DNA of 64,000 bases from JAFAGO01 sp031987605 (GCA_031987605.1 DALZZF010000007.1:103791-167790), one strand, 5' to 3'. Shown: positions 41,155 to 49,315, counted from the stretch's first letter. The notes: generated by a model not told the origin, from the letters alone. A program made the numbers and translations.

Positions 41155-41384
41155 CAGGTTTCTTTTATCGAAATTATGTTTACAGGACAAGCTTTTGCCG
41201 CTTTTTCACAAGGTTCAAATACATCATGATGCGGTGTTTTTATGGTGAAAAAACCTTTCTTTTCCACCGATTTCAGCAGTACCGATTTTCCGTCTTTCTT
41301 CGACATACGGAAGAATTCCGGCGCAAATTCCGCACAGTAATTGCAACCAATGCATTTATCTCTTTGTAAAGTAATGATAACCAT
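41154..41384 (-). CDS. Ferredoxin, single Fe-S cluster type
   Basis: A 76-residue protein with CIGCNYC at residues 11-17 and a distal CEKAAKACPVNIISIKET, that is CxxCxxC plus a late Cys-Pro, fitting one [4Fe-4S] or [3Fe-4S] cluster. It lies between trhP (80 bases upstream) and the cyclo-ligase (overlapping). TrhP-type U32 enzymes are Fe-S proteins, so this ferredoxin could be their electron source; that is inference. Confidence 0.9.
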   Translation of the reverse strand: MVIITLQRDKCIGCNYCAEFAPEFFRMSKKDGKSVLLKSVEKKGFFTIKTPHHDVFEPCEKAAKACPVNIISIKET

Positions 41385-41395
41385 TTTTTAGAGGT

Positions 41396-41457
41396 GAGAT
41401 GTAAGACGTGAGATTTCAGATGTCTCATGTCTCATATCTGAAATCTCATATCTTATT
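41396..41457. repeat. GAGATTTCAGAT inverted repeat between trhP and ferredoxin
   Basis: GAGATTTCAGAT and ATCTGAAATCTC form a perfect 12-bp stem around a 15-nt loop rich in GTCTCAT. The flanks hold further GAGAT units. It is the same repeat style as inside the ribosomal operon (2886, 5077, 7629). It could attenuate or stabilise the transcript. Confidence 0.65.
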
Positions 41458-41464
41458 GTCTCTT

Positions 41465-42709
41465 TTAAGCTTGCACAATTTTATACAATTTATCGGAAGG
41501 GCGCACTCTGAAGTTGGTTTTAAACGTAATGACATCTGATTTTGTGGCTTTCCCGGCATCCGGTTTTTCATCAACCTGCATTTTTTCCACAACCATTTCC
41601 TGTGAACCTGTTGTTGGTCCCTGAATCAGAATTTTGTCGCCTTCTGTTAAATCATATGCTTCAATTAAGAATTCTGCAATATTGGATTTCGGGTAGAAAT
41701 GTCTTCCTTTTCCGATATATACCTTCTTTTGCGTAGCATTCGATCCGGAGTTTGCAGACCATTCCCCTAAGTTTTGACCAAGATAATATCCGCTCCAGAA
41801 ACCACGATTATATACCGTTTCCAATTCTTTCATCCATTCTGCAACTTTTTCCTGAGCGTATGTTCCTTCCGCAATCGAATCAATGGCTTCGCGGTAACAT
41901 TTGGTGACAGCAGCTACATATTCCGGTGCTCTTCCACGACCTTCCAATTTTAGGACTTTTACGCCGGCATTTACAATTTCATCCAGAAAACCAATGGTAC
42001 AAAGGTCTTTTGGAGACATCATGTATTCATTATCCAGCTCAATTTCAAAGCCGGTTTCCTGATCGATTACGGTATATTTTTTACGGCAATTCTGTTTGCA
42101 CGCTCCGCGGTTTGCGGATGAATTGTGCGAATGCAGACTCAAATAACATTTCCCAGAAACCGCCATACAAAGTGCTCCATGCCCGAAAATTTCCACTTCA
42201 ACCAACTTTCCGGAAGGACCTTTTACCTGATCTTTTTCAATCTGATCGCATATTTTTTTAATCTGAGTAATGGAAAGTTCACGGCTCATTACCATTGTAT
42301 CTGCAAAAAGTGCGTAGAATTTTACCGTTTCAATATTGGTGATATTGATCTGGGTGGAAATATGGACTTCCATCCCGATTTGTCTGGCATACGCAATCAC
42401 CGCCTGATCCATAGCAATTACGGCGGTTAAATCCGCTACTTTGGCTTTATCCAACAGCGTTTTGATAATGGATAAATCGTGATCGTAAATAATGGTATTT
42501 AAAGTAAGATAAGTACGAACTCCTTTTTCTTTGCATCTTCTGGAAATTTCGGGCAGATCATCAATGGTGAAATTCATCGTGGCACGCGCTCTCATATTAA
42601 GTTGCTCCACACCGAAATATACCGAATCGGCACCATTGTCCAATGCCGCCTGTAAAGAGGTGAAATCTCCCGCAGGAGACATCAGTTCTATTTTTCCGCT
42701 TTTTGTCAT
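41465..42709 (-). CDS. trhP: U32 family protein, tRNA 5-hydroxyuridine synthesis (TrhP-like)
   Basis: A 414-residue member of peptidase family U32 of the YegQ/TrhP type. The TIM-barrel-like core has IELMSPAGDFTSLQAALDNG (about 7-26), VHISTQINITN and Cys181, Cys188, Cys204 and Cys208, which match the Fe-S-binding quartet of the family, then KLEGRGRAPEYVAAVTKCYR. Residues about 327-414 form a C-terminal barrel domain. In E. coli TrhP makes 5-hydroxyuridine at tRNA position 34 using prephenate. It follows trhO, the oxygen-dependent enzyme for the same reaction, by 6 bases, and the C-terminal domain is repeated in it. Confidence 0.88.
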   Translation of the reverse strand: MTKSGKIELMSPAGDFTSLQAALDNGADSVYFGVEQLNMRARATMNFTIDDLPEISRRCKEKGVRTYLTLNTIIYDHDLSIIKTLLDKAKVADLTAVIAMDQAVIAYARQIGMEVHISTQINITNIETVKFYALFADTMVMSRELSITQIKKICDQIEKDQVKGPSGKLVEVEIFGHGALCMAVSGKCYLSLHSHNSSANRGACKQNCRKKYTVIDQETGFEIELDNEYMMSPKDLCTIGFLDEIVNAGVKVLKLEGRGRAPEYVAAVTKCYREAIDSIAEGTYAQEKVAEWMKELETVYNRGFWSGYYLGQNLGEWSANSGSNATQKKVYIGKGRHFYPKSNIAEFLIEAYDLTEGDKILIQGPTTGSQEMVVEKMQVDEKPDAGKATKSDVITFKTNFRVRPSDKLYKIVQA

Positions 42710-42715
42710 TGTATG

Positions 42716-44077
42716 CTAAAGTACTTTATAGATTTTATCGGACAATCTTACTCTAAAAGGAACTTCAAATGTAACCTGATCTCCCACTTTTGCAGTTTCG
42801 CAAGCGGCACCGTTTGCAAACAAATTTTCAATCGTCAATTCCTGATTTCCAGTAGTTGGCCCGGAAATTAAAACTTTATCACCAACAGAAAGTTCTTTGT
42901 TTTCAATTAAAAACTGTGCAATTCCGGATTTTGAAAAGTAATGTTCCGCTTTTCCGAGCAACACTTTTTTTATCTTAATTTTCTGACGAATGTCTTTTGT
43001 TTCAACTTTTGCGGCTTTTGCTAAAGTTACGGTTGCTAAATCTCCGGAATGTTTGAATTTTAATGCCGGTGATTTTCCTTTCCGGAATACCTTATTTCCA
43101 ACCTGTAACCCTTTTCTCAATTTAATCTGCTCCGCTTCCGGAAGGTGAATAATTTCCTGACATTCTGCTGAACAACAGTTTTCCATGGCGGCTTTACATT
43201 CATCACATTGAATAAATAATAAATGACAAGCGTCGTTGGCGCAGTTCGTATGATTATCACACGGTTTTCCACATTGATGACATTGGGAGATAATATCATC
43301 CGTAATTCTTTCTCCTAATCTGTGATCGAACACAAAATTTTTCCCAATAAATTTACTTGGAATATTTTCTTCTTTAATTTGGCGTGTATATTCGATGATT
43401 CCGCCTTCCAGTTGATAGACGTTTTTAAAACCCTGATGTTTGAAATACGCACTCGCTTTTTCACAACGAATACCTCCGGTGCAATACATCAAAAGATTTT
43501 TATCTTCTTTAAAATCCTGTAATTGCTCATTAATAATCGGCAAACTTTCCCGGAAATTTTCCACATCGGGGGTAATGGCACCTTCAAAATGACCGACTTC
43601 ACTTTCGTAATGATTTCTGAAATCCACCACAATCGTATTCGGATCTTCTAACAGATTATTAAATTCCTGCGCTTTTAGATGAATTCCTTTATTGGTAACA
43701 TCAAATGTTTCATCATTTAATCCATCGGCAACAATTTTGTTTCTGACCTTTATGGTTAATTTTAAAAAAGAGTGATTATCCTGTTCTACAGCCACATTCA
43801 AACGAATGCCTTTCATGAAATCGTACACTTCTAACGTTTCCCGAAAAGCCTCAAAATTTTCCGCAGGCACGCTCATTTGTGAGTTAATTCCTTCTTTGGC
43901 CACATAAATACGACCGAGCGCATCAAGGGCATTCCAGGCAATAAATAAATCGTTACGAAATTTTTGGGGATCTTGAATTTTGGCGTACGCATAGAAAGAC
44001 AATGTAAGGCGTTCCTTACCGGCTTCATCAATAAGACGGGCTCTTTCTTCTGCGCTTAAGGTGTTGTACAGTTGCAT
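42716..44077 (-). CDS. trhO: tRNA uridine(34) hydroxylase TrhO with TrhP-like C-terminal domain
   Basis: A 453-residue rhodanese-related enzyme. N-terminal ferredoxin-like domain (about 20-130, LTLSFYAYAKIQDPQKFRND), rhodanese domain with active Cys199 in LLMYCTGGIRCEKASAYFKH, then a Cys cluster (266, 269, 273, 279, 284, 291, 294, 301, 302, 306) as in other TrhO. It is about 100 residues longer than E. coli YceA. The extra part (about 368-453: KKVLLGKAEHYFSKSGIAQF, then SGPTTGNQELTIENLF and FRVRLSDKIYKVL) aligns by eye with the last 88 residues of the adjacent TrhP. A TATCTTTG box lies 33 bases upstream. Confidence 0.93.
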   Translation of the reverse strand: MQLYNTLSAEERARLIDEAGKERLTLSFYAYAKIQDPQKFRNDLFIAWNALDALGRIYVAKEGINSQMSVPAENFEAFRETLEVYDFMKGIRLNVAVEQDNHSFLKLTIKVRNKIVADGLNDETFDVTNKGIHLKAQEFNNLLEDPNTIVVDFRNHYESEVGHFEGAITPDVENFRESLPIINEQLQDFKEDKNLLMYCTGGIRCEKASAYFKHQGFKNVYQLEGGIIEYTRQIKEENIPSKFIGKNFVFDHRLGERITDDIISQCHQCGKPCDNHTNCANDACHLLFIQCDECKAAMENCCSAECQEIIHLPEAEQIKLRKGLQVGNKVFRKGKSPALKFKHSGDLATVTLAKAAKVETKDIRQKIKIKKVLLGKAEHYFSKSGIAQFLIENKELSVGDKVLISGPTTGNQELTIENLFANGAACETAKVGDQVTFEVPFRVRLSDKIYKVL

Positions 44078-44109
44078 GCTATAAACGTTTTAAGTGAGAA
44101 AATAGAATG

Positions 44110-44117
44110 CAAAGATA
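44110..44117 (-). promoter_or_regulatory. -7 box TATCTTTG for the trhO-trhP operon
   Basis: An exact TAnnTTTG on the complement followed by CATTC, 33 bases before the trhO ATG. The -33 match at standard spacing is poor. Confidence 0.55.
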
Positions 44118-44142
44118 AGAAAAGTGCTGCAAAATAGAAGTT

Positions 44143-45303
44143 TTAATACTTCTGATAAATATATTTCAGGATATTGCGATCAGCTTCTGTAAGAGTAATG
44201 TGTCGTCTTGCCATGACTTTTTCCGCAACTTCATATGCCTTTTCCAATTTGAATTTTTCATCGCCTTTCATTCCGCCCCAAGAAAAATTTTCAACCAAGT
44301 TCGGCGGAAAACCGCTTTTAAAAATATTCGCAGCAACACCAACTACAGTTCCGGTATTCAATTGTGTATTGATGGCAGTTTTGGAGTGATCGCCCATAAT
44401 TAAACCGGCAAACTGGAGTCCAGTATCCACAAAGCGTTTGCTGTGGTAATTCCAGAGTTTCACCGTTGCATAATTGTTCTTTAGATTCGAGGAATTGGTA
44501 TCTGCACCCAGATTACACCATTCACCAATCACCGAATTTCCTACAAAACCGTCGTGTCCTTTATTGGAATATCCAAAAATCACCAGATTGTTCACCTCAC
44601 CTCCCACTTTGGAATGCGGACCAATCGTTGTTGCTCCGTAAATTTTTGCTCCGAGATTAAATTTTGAGGCTTCACACAAAGCAATCGGACCACGCAGATG
44701 GCAACCTTCCATAACTTCGGCATCTTTACCGATATAAATTTTTCCGGTTCTGGTATTTAAAGTTGAAAATTCAACAATCGCTCCCGGCTCAATGAATAAA
44801 TGCTGTGGATCTCCCAAAAATCCGTTGGTTGGGGATAAATCCTGAGATGTTCTTCCTTCGGTTAATAGTTTAAAATCGAAATCAATCGCAGTATGATTGT
44901 GCGAAAAAAGATCTGTTGGCTGTTTGAAAATCAAAAGTTCCTCGTGAATATCCGTCATTTTTTCGATCTGATTGAGCGAGAAATTTTCCATATTCAGGCG
45001 TGCGGCAATCACTTCGTTTTCGTACACCAGCGCTTCTCCGGATTTCAAATCCCGAATCTGTTTCAAAACGGAATCACTGGGAAGAAAATTCGGAACAATC
45101 AACAGAGATTCCGAATTTTGCGGTTTTGGAAATTTTTCCTGAAGAAAATCTTCCGTGAGATACGAAATTTCAGCTATTCCCAACAATTTCTGCCACCGTT
45201 CGGAGAAAGTTAAAATTCCGCAACGCATTTCTGCCGTTGGTCGAGTAAATGTGAGCGGAAGAAAATCTTCCCAATATTGTGCGTCTGAAAATACGAGTTG
45301 CAT
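44143..45303 (-). CDS. GlmU-like protein with left-handed beta-helix
   Basis: A 386-residue protein starting MQLVFSDAQYWEDFLPLTFT (then RPTAEMRCGILTFSERW). The N-terminal part (about 1-180) is the degenerate nucleotidyltransferase region seen in Bacteroidota GlmU-family proteins. The C-terminal part (about 190-330) has hexapeptide-repeat segments: IYIGKDAEVMEGCHLRGPIA, GAKIYGATTIGPHSKVGGEV and GNSVIGEWCNLGADTNSSNL. It probably binds or makes a sugar nucleotide; true GlmU activity is not shown. It is a single gene with repeat-like sequence at its 5' side. Confidence 0.85.
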   Translation of the reverse strand: MQLVFSDAQYWEDFLPLTFTRPTAEMRCGILTFSERWQKLLGIAEISYLTEDFLQEKFPKPQNSESLLIVPNFLPSDSVLKQIRDLKSGEALVYENEVIAARLNMENFSLNQIEKMTDIHEELLIFKQPTDLFSHNHTAIDFDFKLLTEGRTSQDLSPTNGFLGDPQHLFIEPGAIVEFSTLNTRTGKIYIGKDAEVMEGCHLRGPIALCEASKFNLGAKIYGATTIGPHSKVGGEVNNLVIFGYSNKGHDGFVGNSVIGEWCNLGADTNSSNLKNNYATVKLWNYHSKRFVDTGLQFAGLIMGDHSKTAINTQLNTGTVVGVAANIFKSGFPPNLVENFSWGGMKGDEKFKLEKAYEVAEKVMARRHITLTEADRNILKYIYQKY

Positions 45304-45395
45304 AATTTTGTTGGGTGTTGAACGTTGAATGTGGGATGTTGACTTCCGACTTAGGACCTCTAACTTCCAGCACTTTCACAAATTTAAAAATAAAA

Positions 45396-45422
45396 AAAGT
45401 CTCCCGAAAACCGAAAGACTTT
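45396..45422 (-). terminator. Terminator of rpmE
   Basis: AAAGTCT and AGACTTT arms with a partly paired CGG/CCG interior. On the minus strand it continues TTTTATTTTT. It lies 24 bases beyond the rpmE stop. Confidence 0.8.
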
Positions 45423-45445
45423 AAATATCGTTTAAATAAAAAAAA

Positions 45446-45697
45446 TTATTTTGCGAATTTTTTGTATTTGTTCATGAATTTATCCACACGTCCTGCAGTA
45501 TCCACCAACTTCACTTTTCCTGTATAGAAAGGGTGAGAAGTTGAAGAGATTTCCATTTTGATTAATGGATATTCCTGTCCTTCGTATTCAATAGTATCTT
45601 TTGTGTCTGCAGTAGATTTGCAAAGGAACACCTCGTCGTTACTCATATCTTTGAAAACAACAAGTCTGTAATTATCTGGGTGAATTCCGGTTTTCAT
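45446..45697 (-). CDS. rpmE2: 50S ribosomal protein L31, type B (zinc-free)
   Basis: An 83-residue L31 of type B: MKTGIHPDNYRLVVFKDMSN, then YPLIKMEISSTSHPFYTGKV and GRVDKFMNKYKKF. The CxxC zinc pair of type A is absent; one Cys is left. It is monocistronic with a full promoter and terminator. L31 bridges the two subunits at the central protuberance. Confidence 0.95.
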   Translation of the reverse strand: MKTGIHPDNYRLVVFKDMSNDEVFLCKSTADTKDTIEYEGQEYPLIKMEISSTSHPFYTGKVKLVDTAGRVDKFMNKYKKFAK

Positions 45698-45777
45698 AAT
45701 TGTAAAATTTTAAAATAAATAATTAAAGTTCTGCTTTCGAAATAGTAATGGATATTTCTCTGCTAAATTTTAGGTTG

Positions 45778-45808
45778 CAAAAATACAAATACTTTTCTGA
45801 TCTGCAAA
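45778..45808 (-). promoter_or_regulatory. Promoter of rpmE
   Basis: TTTG (45805-45808), a 19-base spacer and TATTTTTG (45778-45785) on the complement, then CAACCTA. The leader is about 75 nt. The layout is the same as at rplC and rpsL. Confidence 0.82.
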
Positions 45809-45852
45809 CACCTTTGTGCAATAATTTCAAAAAATATATCATTAAAAATAAC

Positions 45853-45860
45853 TAAATTTG
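45853..45860 (+). promoter_or_regulatory. -7 box TAAATTTG for the beta-helix lipoprotein
   Basis: An exact TAnnTTTG match followed by AGCCTTA, 26 bases before the ATG at 45887. No convincing TTTG at -33. Confidence 0.5.
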
Positions 45861-45886
45861 AGCCTTAAACTAAAATTTCGCTTTCT

Positions 45887-47263
45887 ATGAAATACCTAAT
45901 ATGGGCTGCTATTGCGTTCTGGACGATGTTTGCGGTGACTTCCTGCAACCGCGACGATTTTTCTTTTGATGCCCCATCGCAAATGCTCAGATTTTCACGG
46001 GATACCGTTTTTTGCGACACTGTATATAATCAGGTTCGCTCCGAAACCTACGTTGTAAAAGTATATAATAATGAAGATAAAGATGTGAGCATTCCCAAGA
46101 TTTCATTGGCAGGCGGAAGCAGTTCTTTATACAGAATCAATGTGGATGGGCATTCGGGAACGGAATTTACCAATGTTCCGCTGCGTAAAAAAGACAGCCT
46201 TTATGTTTTTGTAGAAATTGCGCCTGTTGCCAATGCCACTGAAGCCATTGCCGAAGATCAGGTAGTTTTTGAATCTCCTGCAGCAACACAGCATGTAACT
46301 TTATTTTCTGTGGTTCAGGATGCGGAATTTTTTATTCAAAATGAAAACAATCCGAATATTATAAATAATGATACCCAATGGACCAACGAAAAAGCAAAAA
46401 TTATTTTCGGAGATTTAACCGTTGCTGAAGGTAAAAAACTGGACATAGAACAGGGGACAAAAGTATATTTCTTCAAAAATTCAGGGATGAAGATTGCTAA
46501 AAATGCGCAGCTAAATGTAAATGGTTCTTTACACCATGAAGTCATTTTCCGTGGCGACCGAAACGATACTCGCTACGACACTTTGCCCAAAAACTGGAAC
46601 GGAATTGTTTTCGAAGAAGGATCATTGCTCAATATGAATTACGGAAAAGTTTTCGGTGGAACCAAAGGTCTTGAAATGTACAGCAGCGCAGCAAATATTA
46701 ACAATACCATTATCCATACATTTCAGGAATACGGAATTTATGCAGTTTCATCGACCATTGATGCCAAAAATCTGGTAATGAACAACTGCGGTGAATCCTC
46801 AATCGGAATCTTCAAAGGCGGAAATATTACTCTTACCCATTCTACCATCGCCAACTATTGGGAACTGAACAGCGCAATGGCAGGATTGGGAATTTATGCC
46901 TCAAATGAATGGACTGATGCTTCCGGGAATATTCAAAACGGTGCATTATCATTAAATGTTTTCAACACCATTATTTATGGTCATTCCGATAATATGGTGG
47001 AACTGAACCAAACTTCAGGTATCGGTTTCAACACCGATTTTGTAAACTGCCTGTTAAAATATGGCAACAATGCCACCTACAACACCACCAATTCCCTTAA
47101 AAACGAAGATCCGAAATTCCTGAATTATTTCACACAAAAACTAAACCTGCGCGTTGCCGATGATTCTCCGGCAAAAGGAAAAGGCAACTTCATTACTTTG
47201 CCTTTTGATGACATCGCCGGAAATTCCAGAACCAATCCGCCAACAATTGGTGCGTATCAGTAG
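45887..47263 (+). CDS. Beta-helix lipoprotein, unknown
   Basis: A 458-residue SPII lipoprotein (MKYLIWAAIAFWTMFAVTSC, Cys20, then NRDDFSF). An Ig-like N-terminal part (about 30-150) is followed by a right-handed parallel beta-helix region (about 160-420) with KLDIEQGTKVYFFKNSGMKI, HHEVIFRGDR, GTKGLEMYSSAANINNTIIH and NALSLNVFNTI-like rungs. It ends SRTNPPTIGAYQ, a tail typical of Bacteroidota 'right-handed parallel beta-helix repeat' proteins. No polysaccharide-lyase residues can be named. It stands alone. Confidence 0.82.
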   Translation: MKYLIWAAIAFWTMFAVTSCNRDDFSFDAPSQMLRFSRDTVFCDTVYNQVRSETYVVKVYNNEDKDVSIPKISLAGGSSSLYRINVDGHSGTEFTNVPLRKKDSLYVFVEIAPVANATEAIAEDQVVFESPAATQHVTLFSVVQDAEFFIQNENNPNIINNDTQWTNEKAKIIFGDLTVAEGKKLDIEQGTKVYFFKNSGMKIAKNAQLNVNGSLHHEVIFRGDRNDTRYDTLPKNWNGIVFEEGSLLNMNYGKVFGGTKGLEMYSSAANINNTIIHTFQEYGIYAVSSTIDAKNLVMNNCGESSIGIFKGGNITLTHSTIANYWELNSAMAGLGIYASNEWTDASGNIQNGALSLNVFNTIIYGHSDNMVELNQTSGIGFNTDFVNCLLKYGNNATYNTTNSLKNEDPKFLNYFTQKLNLRVADDSPAKGKGNFITLPFDDIAGNSRTNPPTIGAYQ

Positions 47264-47298
47264 TTTTATGACTTGAAGAATTTGAGAAATTGTAAAAA

Positions 47299-47379
47299 TC
47301 ATTGCGAGCGGAGCGAAGCAATATTGATAGATGAAAGTTTCTATTGTTAAAGATGGCTTTGCGATGCTGTCAATGACAA
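47299..47379. repeat. REP-like imperfect palindrome (TCATTGCGAGCGGAGCGAAG type)
   Basis: Left arm TCATTGCGAGCGGAGCGAAG CAAT (47299-47322) and right arm TGGCTTTGCGATGCTGTCAA TGACAA (47354-47379) pair imperfectly. The consensus TCATTGCGAGC...GAAGCAAT is a recurrent intergenic palindrome in many bacteria, Bacteroidota included. It lies between the beta-helix gene and mazG. Confidence 0.6.
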
Positions 47380-47410
47380 TTGGTTTACTTTAACTTTTTA
47401 CTGGATTCTT

Positions 47411-47445
47411 TTAACTTGGCTCTTTTAACTTTTTACTTGGCTCTT
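47411..47445. repeat. Direct repeat ACTTGGCTCTT upstream of mazG
   Basis: Two exact copies of ACTTGGCTCTT (47414-47424 and 47435-47445), 21 bases apart, within TTAACTTTTTACTT-type sequence. The second copy ends 5 bases before the mazG ATG. Confidence 0.5.
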
Positions 47446-47450
47446 AAAAA

Positions 47451-47777
47451 ATGGAAATCACAACCCTTCAGAAACAGGTGGACGAATGGATAAAAACCAT
47501 TGGCGTGCGCTATTTTAATGAACTTACCAATATGGCCATGCTCACAGAAGAAGTGGGTGAAGTTGCACGAATTATCGCAAGAAAATATGGTGAGCAAAGC
47601 GAAAAAGAATCCGACAAAACGAAAGATTTAGGTGAAGAATTAGCCGATGTATTATTTGTAACTTTATGCCTTGCCAACCAAACCGGAACGGATTTGCAAG
47701 CCGCTTTCGACAAAAAAATGAAAGTAAAAACAGAACGGGATAAAGACCGGCACCAAAACAATCCAAAATTGAAATAA
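47451..47777 (+). CDS. MazG-like nucleotide pyrophosphohydrolase
   Basis: A 108-residue all-helical NTP-PPase. The metal-binding pattern EExxE...ExxD is seen as Glu33, Glu34, Glu37 in LTEEVGEVARIIARKYGEQS and Glu63, Asp66 in GEELADVLFVTLCLANQTGT. It hydrolyses (d)NTPs to NMPs and PPi, probably for house-cleaning. It precedes aroA by 79 bases on the same strand. Confidence 0.92.
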   Translation: MEITTLQKQVDEWIKTIGVRYFNELTNMAMLTEEVGEVARIIARKYGEQSEKESDKTKDLGEELADVLFVTLCLANQTGTDLQAAFDKKMKVKTERDKDRHQNNPKLK

Positions 47778-47856
47778 AGAAAAGATGGAAGAAGGAAGTG
47801 GGAAGTTACGAAATTGCGTTATTTTCCATCTCTCAACTTCCATCTCCCAATAAACT

Positions 47857-49089
47857 ATGCTTCTAAAAAAATCCACACTTTTAAACGATAAAGAAATTCA
47901 AATTACCGGTTCCAAAAGCGAATCCAACCGGCTTCTGGTGTTGCAAAAACTATTTGGAAATATCGAAATCCGGAATCTTTCCAATTCGCAGGACAGCACA
48001 TTACTTCAAAAAGCACTGGAATCCGAAAGCGACGAAATCGACATTCATCATGCCGGAACTGCCATGCGTTTTCTCACTTCGTATTTCTCCATTCAGAACG
48101 GGAAAACCACTATTCTTACCGGTTCCGAAAGAATGAAACAACGTCCCATTGGTTTTTTGGTGGACGCTTTGCGCGATTTAGGTGCAGAAATCGAGTATCT
48201 TGGCAACGAAGGCTTCCCACCTTTAAAAATTACCGGAAAAAATTTAGAAAAAGACACTGTTCAGATTCCAGCCAATATTTCTTCGCAGTTTATCACGTCT
48301 TTACTTTTGATTGGCGGAAAATTAAAAAACGGTTTAAAAGTCGAATTAATCGGCGAAATTACGTCGCGCCCTTATTTAGAAATGACGCTTTCAATTCTTT
48401 CCGAAGTCGGCATCAAAAATGAATTTATCGGAAATATAATTACTGTTTTTCCTTTTTTGGAATCTCAAATCTCAAATCTCAAATCTCAAATCATTGAAGT
48501 TGAAAGCGACTGGAGTTCTGCCAGTTATTATTATTCTTTGGCTGCGATTGGCAGAAAAAATATTCATTTGAAAAGTTTCAAACAAAATTCATTGCAAGGT
48601 GATTCTGTTTTGAAAAAATTATACGCCGATTTCTTCGGAATCGAAACTCTTCAAGCCGAAAATGAAGCAAAAATTTCTTTAATTCCGAATGAAAATTTTG
48701 TAATTCCGGAATTTATTTCTGTGAATATGAACGATTGTCCGGATATTGCACAAACACTTTGTGTAACGGCAACTGCTTTGAAAATTCCTTTTGAAATTAC
48801 AGGACTGGCCACTTTAAAAGTAAAGGAGACGGATCGGCTTTTGGCACTTCAAAACGAACTTTTGAAATTGGGATGCAAAACAGAAATCACCCATGATTCC
48901 ATAAAATCTTTGGGTTTTTCTGAACCTGTGGAAAATATTTCCATCAAAACCTACAACGATCACAGAATGGCGATGAGTTTCGCTCCGTTCTGCCTTATTC
49001 ACGAACTTGAAATTGAAAATGATGATGTGGTGGAAAAATCATATCCGGATTTCTGGACAGATTTCCTTGCCGTTACAGCGGAAGATTAA
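47857..49089 (+). CDS. aroA: 3-phosphoshikimate 1-carboxyvinyltransferase (EPSP synthase)
   Basis: A 410-residue enzyme of the shikimate pathway joining shikimate-3-phosphate and PEP. Motifs are GSKSESNRLLVLQKLFG (about 18-34), HAGTAMRFLTSYFS, NISSQFITSLLLIGG, SDWSSASYYYSLAAIG, LKVKETDRLLALQNELLKLG and YNDHRMAMSFAPF. It is about 15-20 residues shorter than E. coli AroA. A run of four ATCTCAA heptamers (48462-48489) lies within the reading frame, encoding SQISNLKSQI, and resembles the intergenic repeats of this genome. The frame stays open on both sides. Confidence 0.94.
   Translation: MLLKKSTLLNDKEIQITGSKSESNRLLVLQKLFGNIEIRNLSNSQDSTLLQKALESESDEIDIHHAGTAMRFLTSYFSIQNGKTTILTGSERMKQRPIGFLVDALRDLGAEIEYLGNEGFPPLKITGKNLEKDTVQIPANISSQFITSLLLIGGKLKNGLKVELIGEITSRPYLEMTLSILSEVGIKNEFIGNIITVFPFLESQISNLKSQIIEVESDWSSASYYYSLAAIGRKNIHLKSFKQNSLQGDSVLKKLYADFFGIETLQAENEAKISLIPNENFVIPEFISVNMNDCPDIAQTLCVTATALKIPFEITGLATLKVKETDRLLALQNELLKLGCKTEITHDSIKSLGFSEPVENISIKTYNDHRMAMSFAPFCLIHELEIENDDVVEKSYPDFWTDFLAVTAED
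48462..48489 (+). repeat. Four ATCTCAA heptamers inside aroA
   Basis: Four exact tandem copies of ATCTCAA followed by ATC. The unit of 7 is not a multiple of 3, so gain or loss of one unit would shift the aroA frame. The same unit style (GAGATTT/TCTCAAA) occurs in the ribosomal operon gaps. Confidence 0.85.
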
Positions 49090-49315
49090 AAACGGGCTTT
49101 CAAAAAAAACGATCAATGGCCTAAACTTAATTTAAATGGCTCTTTTCCATTTTGTATGGAGATTGATTTTTTTCTAATCATTCATAACGAGTAATATTGG
49201 ATAAAGGACAAAACTTGGGGGAGAAAGACAAAAAAAATGCGAGATGATAAGATAATCTCATAAAAGATAGCGCACCTTCGGCGCGCCCAATCCTATTTTC
49301 AAACCTATTCTACAC

